Source of the DNA: Pseudomonas sp. M47T1
Lineage (GTDB): Bacteria > Pseudomonadota > Gammaproteobacteria > Pseudomonadales > Pseudomonadaceae
DNA length: 64,000 nt
NCBI RefSeq assembly: GCF_000263855.1
Contig: NZ_AJWX01000002.1
Coordinates: 310,001-374,000 of the forward strand
Reading direction: 5' to 3'
Within the stretch, counting starts at the first letter, position 1. Each line of letters opens with the position of its first letter. The notes under the pieces are model-generated. The model was given only the letters and a program-made list of their open reading frames with translations. It had not been told where the DNA came from and made no database searches. A program made the position numbers and the translations under genes. This document shows positions 9,187 to 16,885 of the stretch, one piece after another.

Positions 9187-10179
9187 ATGTTGTATGACGC
9201 GCGTGGCAATCGCTACGTAGTAAGTTCACCTGAACATTTGCGCAGCTTGGGTATCGCCGTGCCGGCCAGTGCCGCCCAGGCGGCCCGTGAGCGCAGCCAG
9301 TGGACGTCGGCAGCGGTGTCGGCGCTGTGCGACAGGCCTGCGGGTGCCCGGCCAGCCCACGCCAAGGCCCACCGCAGCGACGGTTTGCTGGTGGGGCCAT
9401 TCGGCCAGGGGGACGCGTTCGACCTGTTGATCGTCAATACCGACGGTACCCTGGCCGAGCGCAGTGGCAATGGCCTGACCATTTTCGCCCAGGCCTTGAG
9501 CGATCAGGCCCTGGTGCCGGTCGGGCAGGGCTTTACCCTGAACGTGCACCATGACAAAAGTGACGCGCCCTCGCCAGTACCGGTCAGCGTTGAACCGGCT
9601 CGGGTAGAGGGTGTGCAGGGCTTCTGGCTGGCCCTGGGTGTGCCGGCGTTCGGCGGCCAGGCCGTGGCGGCCGTGGGTGTGCAGGCCAGCCGCTTCAATG
9701 ATCGTCCGGCGTATACGGTGCCGCCGTTGGTAGCCATTGACGACCAATGGCAGCACAGTGTGTTCGTGCGCATCGGCAACCCTCACTGCGTGACCTGGCT
9801 CCACAGCCCGGCGGCCTTGCCGAGCATGGCGCAATTGCGCGCCCCCGTGCTTGATGCCCAGCTCACCACTATTGCCTTCGCACAGGACGGCGGGCAGGGG
9901 CACGGGTTGCCCTGCCCGGCGGGCATCAACCTGCAATGGGCGGCCTGGCTTGGGCCTCAGCAGTTGGCGGCGCGGGTGTTCGAGCGTGGTGAGGGTGCCA
10001 CCGAGTCTTCGGGCACCAGCGCCACCGCCGTGGCCTGCGCTGCCTGGCAGGTGGGGCTGGTGCAGGCCGGCCAGGTCCGCGTGCAGATGCCCGGTGGCAC
10101 CGCACCGTTGAAGCTGGTGGAGGAACGCGGCGAATTGATTGCGGTGCAGCTGTTCGGTACGGCCAGCCTTCAGCCATAA
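9187..10179 (+). CDS. DapF-fold protein with both catalytic cysteines replaced by serine
   Basis: The 330-residue protein follows diaminopimelate epimerase along its length: SDGLLVGPF, FDLLIVNTDGT, RIGNPHCVTW and ERGEGATESSGTSATA. DapF enzymes work with two active-site cysteines, one in a CGNG motif and one in ACGTG. Here the first is S93 (ERSGNGL) and the second S275 (SSGTS), so the usual two-thiol proton exchange cannot operate. A GCGAGG stands 7 bases before the ATG at 9187. A true DapF is expected elsewhere; this paralogue may use another acid/base chemistry or only bind its ligand. Confidence 0.8.
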   Translation: MLYDARGNRYVVSSPEHLRSLGIAVPASAAQAARERSQWTSAAVSALCDRPAGARPAHAKAHRSDGLLVGPFGQGDAFDLLIVNTDGTLAERSGNGLTIFAQALSDQALVPVGQGFTLNVHHDKSDAPSPVPVSVEPARVEGVQGFWLALGVPAFGGQAVAAVGVQASRFNDRPAYTVPPLVAIDDQWQHSVFVRIGNPHCVTWLHSPAALPSMAQLRAPVLDAQLTTIAFAQDGGQGHGLPCPAGINLQWAAWLGPQQLAARVFERGEGATESSGTSATAVACAAWQVGLVQAGQVRVQMPGGTAPLKLVEERGELIAVQLFGTASLQP

Positions 10180-10209
10180 TCGGCGTATCGCCTTGTAAGG
10201 ATTTTCTCC

Positions 10210-11388
10210 ATGACCAATGGATGGCTGCGCCCGTGTGTGTTGTCCCTGAGCTTGCTGGCCGGTGCGGTCCAGGCCGACGTGTATACCGGCACCCTGGGGG
10301 CCATGCCGATTGTGGTCGACCTGGACATGAGCAACCCTGAGCAGGTCAGCGGCCGCTATTTCTACGAGAAATACCACCGCGACCTGGCCTTGTCGGGCAC
10401 GCTGGTCGATGACCAACTGACCCTAAATGAAGGCCTGGACGACAACAGCGACACCCCGCGCCCGCAACTGCACTTGCAGCACCGGGCCGACGATGGCTGG
10501 GACGGCCAGTGGCAAAAGGCGGACGGCAAGGCGCTGAAGGTCGTGCTCAAACCGGCGCAGGTCCCGGACACCCCGGCCGGTTCCGACCCTTTCTGGGTAC
10601 AGATGCACGACAACGCGCCGTATGATTTCCTGCGCTTGTTGCAGTTGCCGCTGGTCAATGGCAAGCACCAGACCTTCATGGGCTACCCCCTGCAGTGGCG
10701 AGGCGAACCGATCGCCAAGATCCAGTTGTTCGAAGTGGCTTCCGGCTACCCGGAGCCGCAGCTGACCCAGGTGAACCAGATGCTGCGCGCGCGGCTGTGG
10801 AGCGAAGTGGTCAGCTATCACGAGTGCATGCTGGGCAGCACTCGCTTCGGTGAGGGCGAATACGACCAGACTGTCACGCCGACTTTTCTGTCACCGGCGG
10901 TGGTGAGCGTCAGTGTCTACACCAGCTATTACTGCGGCGGCGCACATCCGGACTTCGGCGATGCGCCCATCAATTTTGATGTGGCCCATGGCAAGCCGTT
11001 GTCGTTGGAGGACGTGTTGTGGGTAGGCGAGGGCCCGGCGTTTCACTACGACGACCGCGAAGGCGCGCAACAGTCGGAAGAAGCTGACGTGGATTTTGAC
11101 AAGTTCTCGGCCTACCGCGAGAAGTTTCTGGCGCCGTGGTTGGTGGAGCAGCTCAAGCAGCTGTACCCCAACGAGATGAAAAAGCCGACTGACGAAAACG
11201 ACTGCGACTATACCGACCCCGAGGTGTGGAACTTCCCCACCTGGCACTTCACCGACAAGGGCATCGCCTTTGGCCCAAGCTTCGCCCGGGCGGCGCGCAT
11301 GTGTGAAGGCACGGAGTGGTCGGTGTTGCCTTACAGCGTGATTGCCCAGCACCCGGGTGGGGTGAAGCTGGCGTTGCCGGCCAACTGA
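10210..11388 (+). CDS. Secreted DUF3298/RsiV-like protein
   Basis: This 392-residue protein has a clear signal peptide (LSLSLLAGAVQA before DVYTG) and should be periplasmic. A beta-rich N-terminal half is followed by the segment VSVSVYTSYYCGGAHPDFGD and later FPTWHFTDKGIAFGPS, the DUF3298 pattern seen in RsiV and PdaC-like proteins. Some of these bind lysozyme or cell-wall fragments; no enzymatic residues could be assigned here. AAGGATTTT stands at 10197-10205, just before the ATG. It starts 30 bases after the DapF-like gene in the same direction, so the two may be co-transcribed. Confidence 0.75.
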   Translation: MTNGWLRPCVLSLSLLAGAVQADVYTGTLGAMPIVVDLDMSNPEQVSGRYFYEKYHRDLALSGTLVDDQLTLNEGLDDNSDTPRPQLHLQHRADDGWDGQWQKADGKALKVVLKPAQVPDTPAGSDPFWVQMHDNAPYDFLRLLQLPLVNGKHQTFMGYPLQWRGEPIAKIQLFEVASGYPEPQLTQVNQMLRARLWSEVVSYHECMLGSTRFGEGEYDQTVTPTFLSPAVVSVSVYTSYYCGGAHPDFGDAPINFDVAHGKPLSLEDVLWVGEGPAFHYDDREGAQQSEEADVDFDKFSAYREKFLAPWLVEQLKQLYPNEMKKPTDENDCDYTDPEVWNFPTWHFTDKGIAFGPSFARAARMCEGTEWSVLPYSVIAQHPGGVKLALPAN

Positions 11389-11397
11389 CCGTTGCCT

Positions 11398-11428
11398 TTG
11401 TAGGCGCAGCCGTCGGCAGCGGCTACGC
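11398..11428. repeat. REP-like palindrome
   Basis: The stretch reads TGTAGGCGCAGCCG then CGGCAGCGGCTACG, an imperfect inverted repeat between the convergent ends of the DUF3298 and chemoreceptor genes. It belongs to the GTAGCCGCTGCCG family found at several other sites in this window. Confidence 0.6.
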
Positions 11429-11440
11429 GGGCAGTGGGGT

Positions 11441-13114
11441 CTATAAGGAAAAGCGCGCCAGCATGCCGTCCAGCTCGACAGCCAGACGGCCCAGCTCCTG
11501 GCTGGCGGTGCTGGTCTGAGCAGCGCCCGTGGCCGTTTGCATAGACAGGTCGCGGATGCGCACCAGGTTGCGATCCACTTCCCGCGCTACCTGGGCCTGC
11601 TGTTCGGCGGCGGTGGCGATCACCTGGTTACGCTCGTCGATACCGGCCACCGACTTCGAAATACTGCCCAACACGTCCTTGGCCACCTGCGCACGCTCGC
11701 GTGTACGCCCCGCCTGTGCAGCGCTTTCGGCCAAGGCCTGCACGGTTTGCCCGGTACCGTGGTGAATGCCGTCCATCATCTGCTCGATTTCCCGCGTTGA
11801 CGCGCCGGTGCGGTGCGCCAGGCCGCGCACCTCGTCGGCCACCACGGCAAACCCGCGTCCGGCCTCACCGGCGCGCGCCGCTTCAATGGCGGCATTGAGC
11901 GCCAGCAGGTTGGTCTGGTCGGCCACGTTGCGAATCACTTCCAGCACCTTGCTGATGCCCAGCGTTTCGGTGGCCAGGGACTGGGCGCGCAGGCTGGCCT
12001 GCTCTACCTGGTCAGCCAGGGCGCCGATGTCGGCCATGGTTTCGTCCAGTTGCATCTGGCCCTGGCGTACGGCACTGCTGGAACTGCGTGATTCGGTAGA
12101 GGTTTCCACGGCGTTGCCCGCTACTTCCTCTACGGCCTGGCTCATCTGGGTGACGGCGGTAGCCGCCTGTTCAATCTCGCTGTACTGCTGCTGCAGGCCC
12201 AGGGCGCTGTCGTGCATGATCGCGCCCATTTCCTGAGTGGCCGAGTTCAACCGGCCCACGGCCCCGCCAATTTGCTGGATCACCGCGTGCAACTGATCGC
12301 GCATGTGCCCGAGCATTTGCAGCAACTGCGCCACTTCGTCCTGGCCGTGGGCAACCACGGGCTGGCTGAGGTCGCCGGCGGCCACGGTCTTGGCCACGTC
12401 CAGTGCCTGACGCAGCGGCCGGGTGATGCTCACGCTCAGGCGCCAGGCTTGCAGCAACATCAGCGCCAGGGCCACACCGATGGCAAGCGGCAGGGCAAGT
12501 TGTACCTTGGCCGAGGTACTGGCGGTGTTTTCCAAGGCCTGAGCGGTGGTTTGCTTGTTCAGTTCGCGCAGCAATTGCACCTGCATGTCCATCAGCGCGC
12601 CCTGGTTGGCCAAGGCATTGTTGGACAGGTTGGTGGCCTCGTTCAGTTGTTTCTGCTCCACCAGGTCGATGGCCTGCCTGAACAGGCCGACAAACTGCCC
12701 GGCTGCCTCCTGCAGCAATTTGATCGAGTCACGCTCGGTACCTTCCGGCACCTTGGCCAGGTACTGGGTGAAACCCTGGTCCACCTCGGCGCTCAGTTGC
12801 TGCAGGTTGATCTTGCGGTTCACCAACTCCGCCGGGTCGTTGGCATACACCAGCAGCAGCGCCGCTTCGGTGCGCATCTTGGCCAGGTCAATAGCAATGG
12901 CATCGGCCTGGGCAATACTCGACAGCGGCCCTTGCTCGATCAACTCGCCCTGATGGCGAATATGCTGAATCGCGGTAAAACACAGGCCGCCAACGGCTGC
13001 CAGCAACACGGCGCACAGGCCGAAACTGGCCAGCAGGCGCTTGCCAATGCTCAGGCGGCGCAGCAGCGCGGGGCGGTGGGAGGGCGTGCGGCGGAAAGCG
13101 AAACGAAGATTCAC
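11441..13114 (-). CDS. Methyl-accepting chemotaxis protein
   Basis: The 557-residue receptor has a first membrane span near residues 25-50, a periplasmic four-helix-bundle-like sensor (about 50-205) and a second span near 210-230. HAMP ([24 protein letters not shown]) is followed by a long signalling coiled coil. The kinase-contact tip is intact ([35 protein letters not shown], with only N for G at its start). There is no dCache domain, so the ligand cannot be predicted. It is a single gene, divergent from the YecA-like gene at 13327. Confidence 0.9.
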   Translation of the reverse strand: MNLRFAFRRTPSHRPALLRRLSIGKRLLASFGLCAVLLAAVGGLCFTAIQHIRHQGELIEQGPLSSIAQADAIAIDLAKMRTEAALLLVYANDPAELVNRKINLQQLSAEVDQGFTQYLAKVPEGTERDSIKLLQEAAGQFVGLFRQAIDLVEQKQLNEATNLSNNALANQGALMDMQVQLLRELNKQTTAQALENTASTSAKVQLALPLAIGVALALMLLQAWRLSVSITRPLRQALDVAKTVAAGDLSQPVVAHGQDEVAQLLQMLGHMRDQLHAVIQQIGGAVGRLNSATQEMGAIMHDSALGLQQQYSEIEQAATAVTQMSQAVEEVAGNAVETSTESRSSSSAVRQGQMQLDETMADIGALADQVEQASLRAQSLATETLGISKVLEVIRNVADQTNLLALNAAIEAARAGEAGRGFAVVADEVRGLAHRTGASTREIEQMMDGIHHGTGQTVQALAESAAQAGRTRERAQVAKDVLGSISKSVAGIDERNQVIATAAEQQAQVAREVDRNLVRIRDLSMQTATGAAQTSTASQELGRLAVELDGMLARFSL

Positions 13115-13259
13115 GGCGGCTGACTCTTATGAAAACTACGCCAGCGGTTGTAGCAGCCCTCTGTGATGGCTTTATGACACTTCGTTGATTCCGCAAAATA
13201 AATCCGTGAACCTGGGCAAGCCTGACACCTTGAGCCGTCATAATGGCGCGCTTCACCTA

Positions 13260-13280
13260 GCCCAACGGACTACGTTGGGC
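13260..13280 (+). promoter_or_regulatory. Perfect 8-bp hairpin in the leader of the YecA-like gene
   Basis: GCCCAACG and CGTTGGGC form a perfect stem around the loop GACTA, 46 bases before the ATG of the YecA-like gene. The GGAC across the loop edge resembles a CsrA/RsmA target presented in a hairpin. That role is inference only. Confidence 0.35.
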
Positions 13281-13326
13281 GGTAAATCGACTTACACTGT
13301 TACTCATCTCTCCACGGCCCAATTCA

Positions 13327-13983
13327 ATGAATACTCCAAGCGATGCACCCCTGACCGACGCCCAATGGGAATTTCTCGAGTCGATGCTTGAGCTGCACAA
13401 AAGCGAAACTTCGGTGTGGAACACCTCGGAGCTGGACGGTTACCTGACGGCCCTGGTGTCGGGCCCCACCATGATCCCGTTCGAGGAATGGTTCGCGGCT
13501 TTGTGGGGTGGCGAAGAGTTCCTGCCCAAGTGGGAAAACGACCAGCAGGTGGAGCGCTTCATCGGGCTGGTCATCCAGCACATGAACGAAATTGCCGGCA
13601 AGCTGATCGAGAACCCCGAAGAGTTCTCGCCCATCTTCATGGAAGATGAACACGAAGACGGCCACTTCACCCTCAGCGTTGAAGACTGGTGCTTTGGCTA
13701 CGAGCGTGGCGTGGTCATGGGCGACGGCTGGCCTGGCCTGCCGGAAGAAGAACAGGAACTGCTGGCCGGCATCCTCATCCACACCTACGACGATGAAGCC
13801 GACGAAGAAATTGACGTCGAAGAAGCGGCCGACATGGTTTGCATCGGCGCACTCACCCTGCACGCCTACTGGCTGGGCCACCGCACCCCTGGCGAACCCG
13901 TGCGCGTGGGCGAGAAGGTAGGCCGTAACGACCCCTGCCCGTGTGGCAGCGGGAAGAAGTTCAAGCAGTGCTGCTTGCATTGA
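13327..13983 (+). CDS. UPF0149/YecA-family protein with C-terminal SEC-C motif (first copy)
   Basis: The 218-residue acidic protein has an N-terminal UPF0149/YecA region ([30 protein letters not shown]) and ends in a zinc-binding SEC-C motif, [18 protein letters not shown], as in SecA. Such proteins may bind SecA, SecB or ribosome-linked partners; the exact job is unknown. A related gene with the same architecture is at 15395, on the far side of tRNA-Val. Confidence 0.85.
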   Translation: MNTPSDAPLTDAQWEFLESMLELHKSETSVWNTSELDGYLTALVSGPTMIPFEEWFAALWGGEEFLPKWENDQQVERFIGLVIQHMNEIAGKLIENPEEFSPIFMEDEHEDGHFTLSVEDWCFGYERGVVMGDGWPGLPEEEQELLAGILIHTYDDEADEEIDVEEAADMVCIGALTLHAYWLGHRTPGEPVRVGEKVGRNDPCPCGSGKKFKQCCLH

Positions 13984-14048
13984 GGTGATTTAGCCACCCG
14001 GAGTTGCGGGGCGGCCATCCGTTGTCAGGCTGCGAAAAGGTTTGCAGT

Positions 14049-14112
14049 AGCTTTGGCGGCGCACTGTCGATCGTGGGCCCGCTGCGCGGGCCTTCGCAGC
14101 CTGCGGCAGCTA
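14049..14112. repeat. REP-type inverted repeat with GC-rich hairpin
   Basis: Arms GTAGCTTTGGCGGCGCA and a partial complement ending GCAGCCTGCGGCAGCTAC surround the hairpin GGGCCCGCTGCGCGGGCC. It lies between the convergent YecA-like and secreted DcrB-like genes. Confidence 0.55.
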
Positions 14113-14116
14113 CGCC

Positions 14117-14713
14117 TCATTTACCGCTGGCGATTCTCTTCACCAGCGCCTCATGCCCTTTTTGGTCATCCGCCCGCGAGATCACCTGCACGATCGACAT
14201 GCTGCTACCTGAGCCCGCCAGAAAGGTGGTGGACAGGGTGGGGCCACCGCCCTGGGTGGCGGTGCTGTCGATTTCGCGCACGGCCAGGCCTTTCACGGTG
14301 AATTCTTTCTCGCCGGTCTTCTTGAAGTCGGTGAGGCCGGCGCTCTGTTGCTTGACGAAGTCTTGCACGGCGGCGTCGAGGAATGCGGCGTCGTAGTCGC
14401 CCACCTTCGCCTGGTCCGGCGTTGGGCCTTCGCTGGCCATGACCACGCGTTTTTCCTTTTCGCTCTGGTACATCGTGCCCTTGGCGCCACTGGTGCCGCT
14501 CTGCTCGTCGCCGGCGTCCATGGCGCTGGCCACGTAGCCTGGCGGCAGGGTGAAGCTGAACCTGCCCTTGAGCATCGTCACCTTCGGCCCGCTGGCCGGT
14601 TTCTTGGCCGGTGCACTGTGCTTGCTGGCGTGGCTGTGGGTTTGCGCCATGGCCGGTGCGGCCAGCGCCAGGGCCGCAGCTATCAGCGCGGCGTGGGAAA
14701 ACGTGCGAAACAT
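14117..14713 (-). CDS. Secreted DcrB/DUF1795-like protein
   Basis: The 198-residue precursor has a signal peptide (ALIAAALALAAPAMA) and then a His/Lys/Pro-rich linker (THSHASKHSAPAKKPAS). The folded domain begins GRFSFTLPPGYVASAMDAG, a DcrB/DUF1795-like beta start, and continues through VQDFVKQQSAGL and KGLAVREIDSTATQGGG. It is probably periplasmic; no enzymatic function can be assigned. AGGAG stands 8 bases before the ATG at 14713. It lies 87 bases downstream of the small lipoprotein gene in the same direction. Confidence 0.7.
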   Translation of the reverse strand: MFRTFSHAALIAAALALAAPAMAQTHSHASKHSAPAKKPASGPKVTMLKGRFSFTLPPGYVASAMDAGDEQSGTSGAKGTMYQSEKEKRVVMASEGPTPDQAKVGDYDAAFLDAAVQDFVKQQSAGLTDFKKTGEKEFTVKGLAVREIDSTATQGGGPTLSTTFLAGSGSSMSIVQVISRADDQKGHEALVKRIASGK

Positions 14714-14800
14714 CGAATACTCCTGGGCAGCCGCGCCGCTAGGGGCCGGGCGCGGCGCAACAAAGCGTGCGTGAAGCGTGGCCAAGGCGCAAGGGTTGCG

Positions 14801-15058
14801 TCAGTTCTCGGGGCAGAGGTTTTCCTTGGCGCAGTCGGCGGCCTTGCGCACGGCCGCGCACCAGTCGTTGTCGTTCTGTTGGCCGGCCGGCATGGCGGCG
14901 CATTTGGCACGCGCTTCCTGCACCTTGGGGGCGTCCAGTTGGCGGTCGGTGGTCAATAGCGTGCGGTAGTCCACTTTCGGGGCGTTGGGGTCGGGCGAGC
15001 AGGCGCAAAGCGCAAAAAAGGCAGAGCAAAGGGCAAGTGACGCTATGGTTTTTTTCAC
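14801..15058 (-). CDS. Small EexN-like lipoprotein
   Basis: A GTG at 15058, with GGGAG about 8 bases upstream, opens an 85-residue lipoprotein. It has the signal KKTIASLALCSAFFALCAC (lipobox LCAC) and then VDYRTLLTTDRQLDAPKVQEARAKC, with four further cysteines. The spacing of the charged helix and paired cysteines (AKCAAMP, DWCAA, ADCAKENLC) resembles EexN entry-exclusion lipoproteins of conjugative plasmids; the match is by eye and the role here is unknown. The same frame stays open far upstream, but nothing there looks coding. Confidence 0.65.
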   Translation of the reverse strand: MKKTIASLALCSAFFALCACSPDPNAPKVDYRTLLTTDRQLDAPKVQEARAKCAAMPAGQQNDNDWCAAVRKAADCAKENLCPEN

Positions 15059-15181
15059 GAGACAGCTCCCTGAGTCAGCGTTCCAGGTAGTCAGTGTAGC
15101 CCCCTGTCTGGGGCCGTTGTCACAAATGCGCACGCCCGTGTTGACAGCTTCCCGTAAATCCGTAGAATGCCGCCCCACAGC

Positions 15182-15258
15182 AGGCACGTAGCTCAGTTGG
15201 TTAGAGCACCACCTTGACATGGTGGGGGTCGTTGGTTCGAGTCCAATCGCGCCTACCA
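15182..15258 (+). tRNA. tRNA-Val (anticodon GAC)
   Basis: The 77-base cloverleaf has D stem GCTC/GAGC, anticodon arm CCACC-TTGACAT-GGTGG, T arm GTTGG-TTCGAGT-CCAAT, discriminator A and encoded CCA. The anticodon GAC reads GUC and GUU valine codons. The acceptor pairs AGGCACG with CGCGCCT, leaving one A-C mismatch at the fifth pair. A rho-independent terminator follows at 15287. Confidence 0.93.
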
Positions 15259-15286
15259 AACAAAATCCGCTCTGCTGGGCGGTGAG

Positions 15287-15318
15287 AAAAGGGCGATCCG
15301 AAAGGGTCGCCCTTTTTT
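15287..15318 (+). terminator. Rho-independent terminator after tRNA-Val
   Basis: The stem GGGCGATCC/GGGTCGCCC with loop GAAA is flanked by an A tract and followed by six T. It ends the tRNA transcript before the second YecA-like gene. Confidence 0.8.
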
Positions 15319-15394
15319 GTTGCCTGGTTTTTGTTGCCTGCCGTTTCACCCTGATAACCTTGAATGTGCCTCTTCGCCCCAAAGGACACCCGCC

Positions 15395-16057
15395 ATGGCT
15401 TACACCATCAGCAACGACCCGTTGACCGCCGAACAATTTCACTTCATCCAGGACCAGCTGGACGCGTTCGCGATCGAGTCCAGCGTGCGCACGGTGTCGG
15501 AAATGGACGGCTTCTTCACGGCGGTGGTGTCCTACAAGGACGCGATTCGGTTCGACGCCTGGTACCTGTCGTTCTGGGGCGGCGGCGACCTGCCAAAATG
15601 GAAAAGCGAGCACACCTACCAGACCTTTTTCGACGCCCTGATTCAGCACATGAATCAGATTGCGCTGATGCTCATCGACCACCCCGAGCAGTACCACCCC
15701 CTCTTCAACCAAACCGAAGATGGCCAGGGCCTGGATTGCCTGGACTGGTGCGTGGGCTACCTGCGCGGCGCCACCACGCTGGTCAGCGGCTGGAGCCAGA
15801 TGCCTGAAGCACCCACCGCCGCGCTGAACTTTATCTTCAGCCAGCTGGACGCTGACAAGAGCCCGGCCAACGCCCCTGGCGATCTCCCCCAGGCCCTGGC
15901 CGACGCGGCCCGCGAACTGCACACCTACTGGGCCGAACAGCGCACCGACGACGAGCCGGCCGATTCACTCACCGTGCGCATCGAGCAGAAGATTGGCCGT
16001 AACGACCCCTGCACCTGTGGTAGCGGCAAGAAATACAAGCAGTGCTGCGGCCGCTGA
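15395..16057 (+). CDS. UPF0149/YecA-family protein with C-terminal SEC-C motif (second copy)
   Basis: The 220-residue protein shares its plan with the gene at 13327: an N-terminal YecA region ([36 protein letters not shown]), a middle [10 protein letters not shown] and a SEC-C end, [24 protein letters not shown] stands 8 bases before the ATG at 15395. The two copies have clearly diverged, which implies an old duplication split by tRNA-Val and the two small envelope genes. The function is unknown. Confidence 0.85.
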   Translation: MAYTISNDPLTAEQFHFIQDQLDAFAIESSVRTVSEMDGFFTAVVSYKDAIRFDAWYLSFWGGGDLPKWKSEHTYQTFFDALIQHMNQIALMLIDHPEQYHPLFNQTEDGQGLDCLDWCVGYLRGATTLVSGWSQMPEAPTAALNFIFSQLDADKSPANAPGDLPQALADAARELHTYWAEQRTDDEPADSLTVRIEQKIGRNDPCTCGSGKKYKQCCGR

Positions 16058-16081
16058 ACCCGCGTGTTTACGCTGGCCATG

Positions 16082-16145
16082 GCGAAAGGCTTACACGCGC
16101 TGCCGGTGATCTCCTCTGTTGCCATGGCGGCCACAGGCTTAATCT
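16082..16145 (+). promoter_or_regulatory. Promoter of first Rsm-like sRNA (GacA half-site and -10)
   Basis: The block GCGAAAGGCTTACACGCGC (16082-16100) contains CTTACA, the right half of the GacA box (TGTAAG-N6-CTTACA). A -10 hexamer TAATCT lies at 16140-16145. The same block, the same ATCTCCTCT string and the same 44-base spacing from CTTACA to the -10 recur before the second sRNA. The left half of the GacA box is poorly conserved. Confidence 0.65.
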
Positions 16146-16151
16146 AGCTAC

Positions 16152-16258
16152 ACAGGTGAAGCGCAGGAAGCGCCTCAGTCACGGATGACAGGTCAGCACG
16201 GATGCACTTCGACAGGACGTTGAAGGGCCACAAAAGAACCCGCTTCGGCGGGTTTTTT
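16152..16258 (+). ncRNA. Rsm-family sRNA (RsmX/RsmY-like), first copy
   Basis: The predicted RNA of about 107 bases carries four GGA motifs in hairpin loops: GCGC-AGGAA-GCGC (16161-16173), GTCA-CGGA-TGAC (16178-16189), GCA-CGGA-TGC (16196-16205) and CTTCGAC-AGGAC-GTTGAAG (16207-16225). It ends in the terminator AACCCGC-TTCG-GCGGGTT plus T run (16237-16258). This is the architecture of the RsmX/Y/Z RNAs, which titrate the translational repressor RsmA/CsrA under GacS/GacA control. The 5' end is placed 7 bases after the -10 and is an estimate. Confidence 0.8.
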
Positions 16259-16259
16259 A

Positions 16260-16510
16260 TTGGCCGCTGTCCAAGCGGTAGAACTCCTGCAGCTTGGCTT
16301 GCAGCAAGCGTGTGGCCCGTCACTGCGCCTGGTATTCGGCGATAGGCGCGGGCGGCAGCGAACGGTTCAGCGCCTATCCCACCACCTCATCATCACTGCT
16401 GGCGCACAGCAGCACGCCGATGGCCGGGTTCTCGTGAGGCGTGCGCACATCATGAAGCCCGCGCAGGTCTCTACTTCAAGGGTTCCAAGGCTTCGGCGGA
16501 ATATAGCCAC
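16260..16510 (-). pseudogene. Decayed DUF1016/YhcG-type PDDEXK nuclease, C-terminal remnant
   Basis: On the minus strand, fragments of the DUF1016 C-terminus can be read in order across frames: an AEALE stretch, then HENPAIGVLLCASSDDEVV, then ALNRSLPPAPIAEYQAQ, a stop, and LLQAKLQEFYRL. Stops and at least one frameshift interrupt them, and no start or nuclease core remains. DUF1016 proteins are PDDEXK-fold nucleases often found in accessory regions. The remnant fills the space between the two Rsm-like RNAs. Confidence 0.55.
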
Positions 16511-16609
16511 GTCCCTTACCAGACGGTTGCCGCCCATTTGTCAGCAGCAGACCACATGGAAATCACCCCCTTCCTCCATCCCATTCAGGCTCGTGTTACG
16601 AGATGTATA

Positions 16610-16673
16610 GCGAAAGGCTTACACGCGCGCACAGCAATCTCCTCTTCCGAGTCAGCCCTTGGATCGATATTCT
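16610..16673 (+). promoter_or_regulatory. Promoter of second Rsm-like sRNA
   Basis: It has the same 19-base block GCGAAAGGCTTACACGCGC (16610-16628), CTTACA at 16618-16623, and the -10 hexamer TATTCT at 16668-16673, exactly 44 bases further on, as in the first copy. TGTATAG just upstream could be a degenerate left half of a GacA box. Confidence 0.65.
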
Positions 16674-16679
16674 GGATCC

Positions 16680-16795
16680 AACAACTGAAGCCAAGGAGGC
16701 GCTTCAGGGCCAGGGATGGTTGGCCATTGAAAGGATGCAGCCCGACACGGATGTTGGAATGGCCAGGACACTAAACCCGCTTCGGCGGGTTTTTT
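16680..16795 (+). ncRNA. Rsm-family sRNA, second diverged copy
   Basis: The predicted RNA of about 116 bases has GGA motifs in GAAGC-CAAGGAGGC-GCTTC (16687-16705), GGCCA-GGGATGGT-TGGCC (16708-16725) and CGACA-CGGA-TGTTG (16743-16756). Unpaired GGAs occur at AAAGGATG and CCAGGACA. Its terminator AACCCGC-TTCG-GCGGGTT is identical to that of the first copy, but the body is quite different. It is likely a second RsmA-titrating RNA; the 5' end is estimated from the -10. Confidence 0.7.
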
Positions 16796-16827
16796 GTTGG
16801 CCGACATTCACCTCCCGCCCAAACGCC

Positions 16828-16860
16828 TGTAACCGCTGCCGCCTGCCGGCAGCGGTTACA
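16828..16860. repeat. REP palindrome, perfect 14-bp arms
   Basis: TGTAACCGCTGCCG and its exact complement CGGCAGCGGTTACA are separated by 5 bases. It lies 33 bases after the second sRNA terminator and just before the end of the Gly-rich protein gene. Confidence 0.75.
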
Positions 16861-16885
16861 GGTGAATCGATTGCACCCTACGCCG

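Noticed and set aside
14801..15922. A 373-codon minus-strand frame that joins the small lipoprotein to upstream sequence
   Set aside because: It would run antisense through tRNA-Val and the second YecA-like gene. Only its last 85 codons, from the GTG at 15058, have a signal peptide, ribosome site and protein character.
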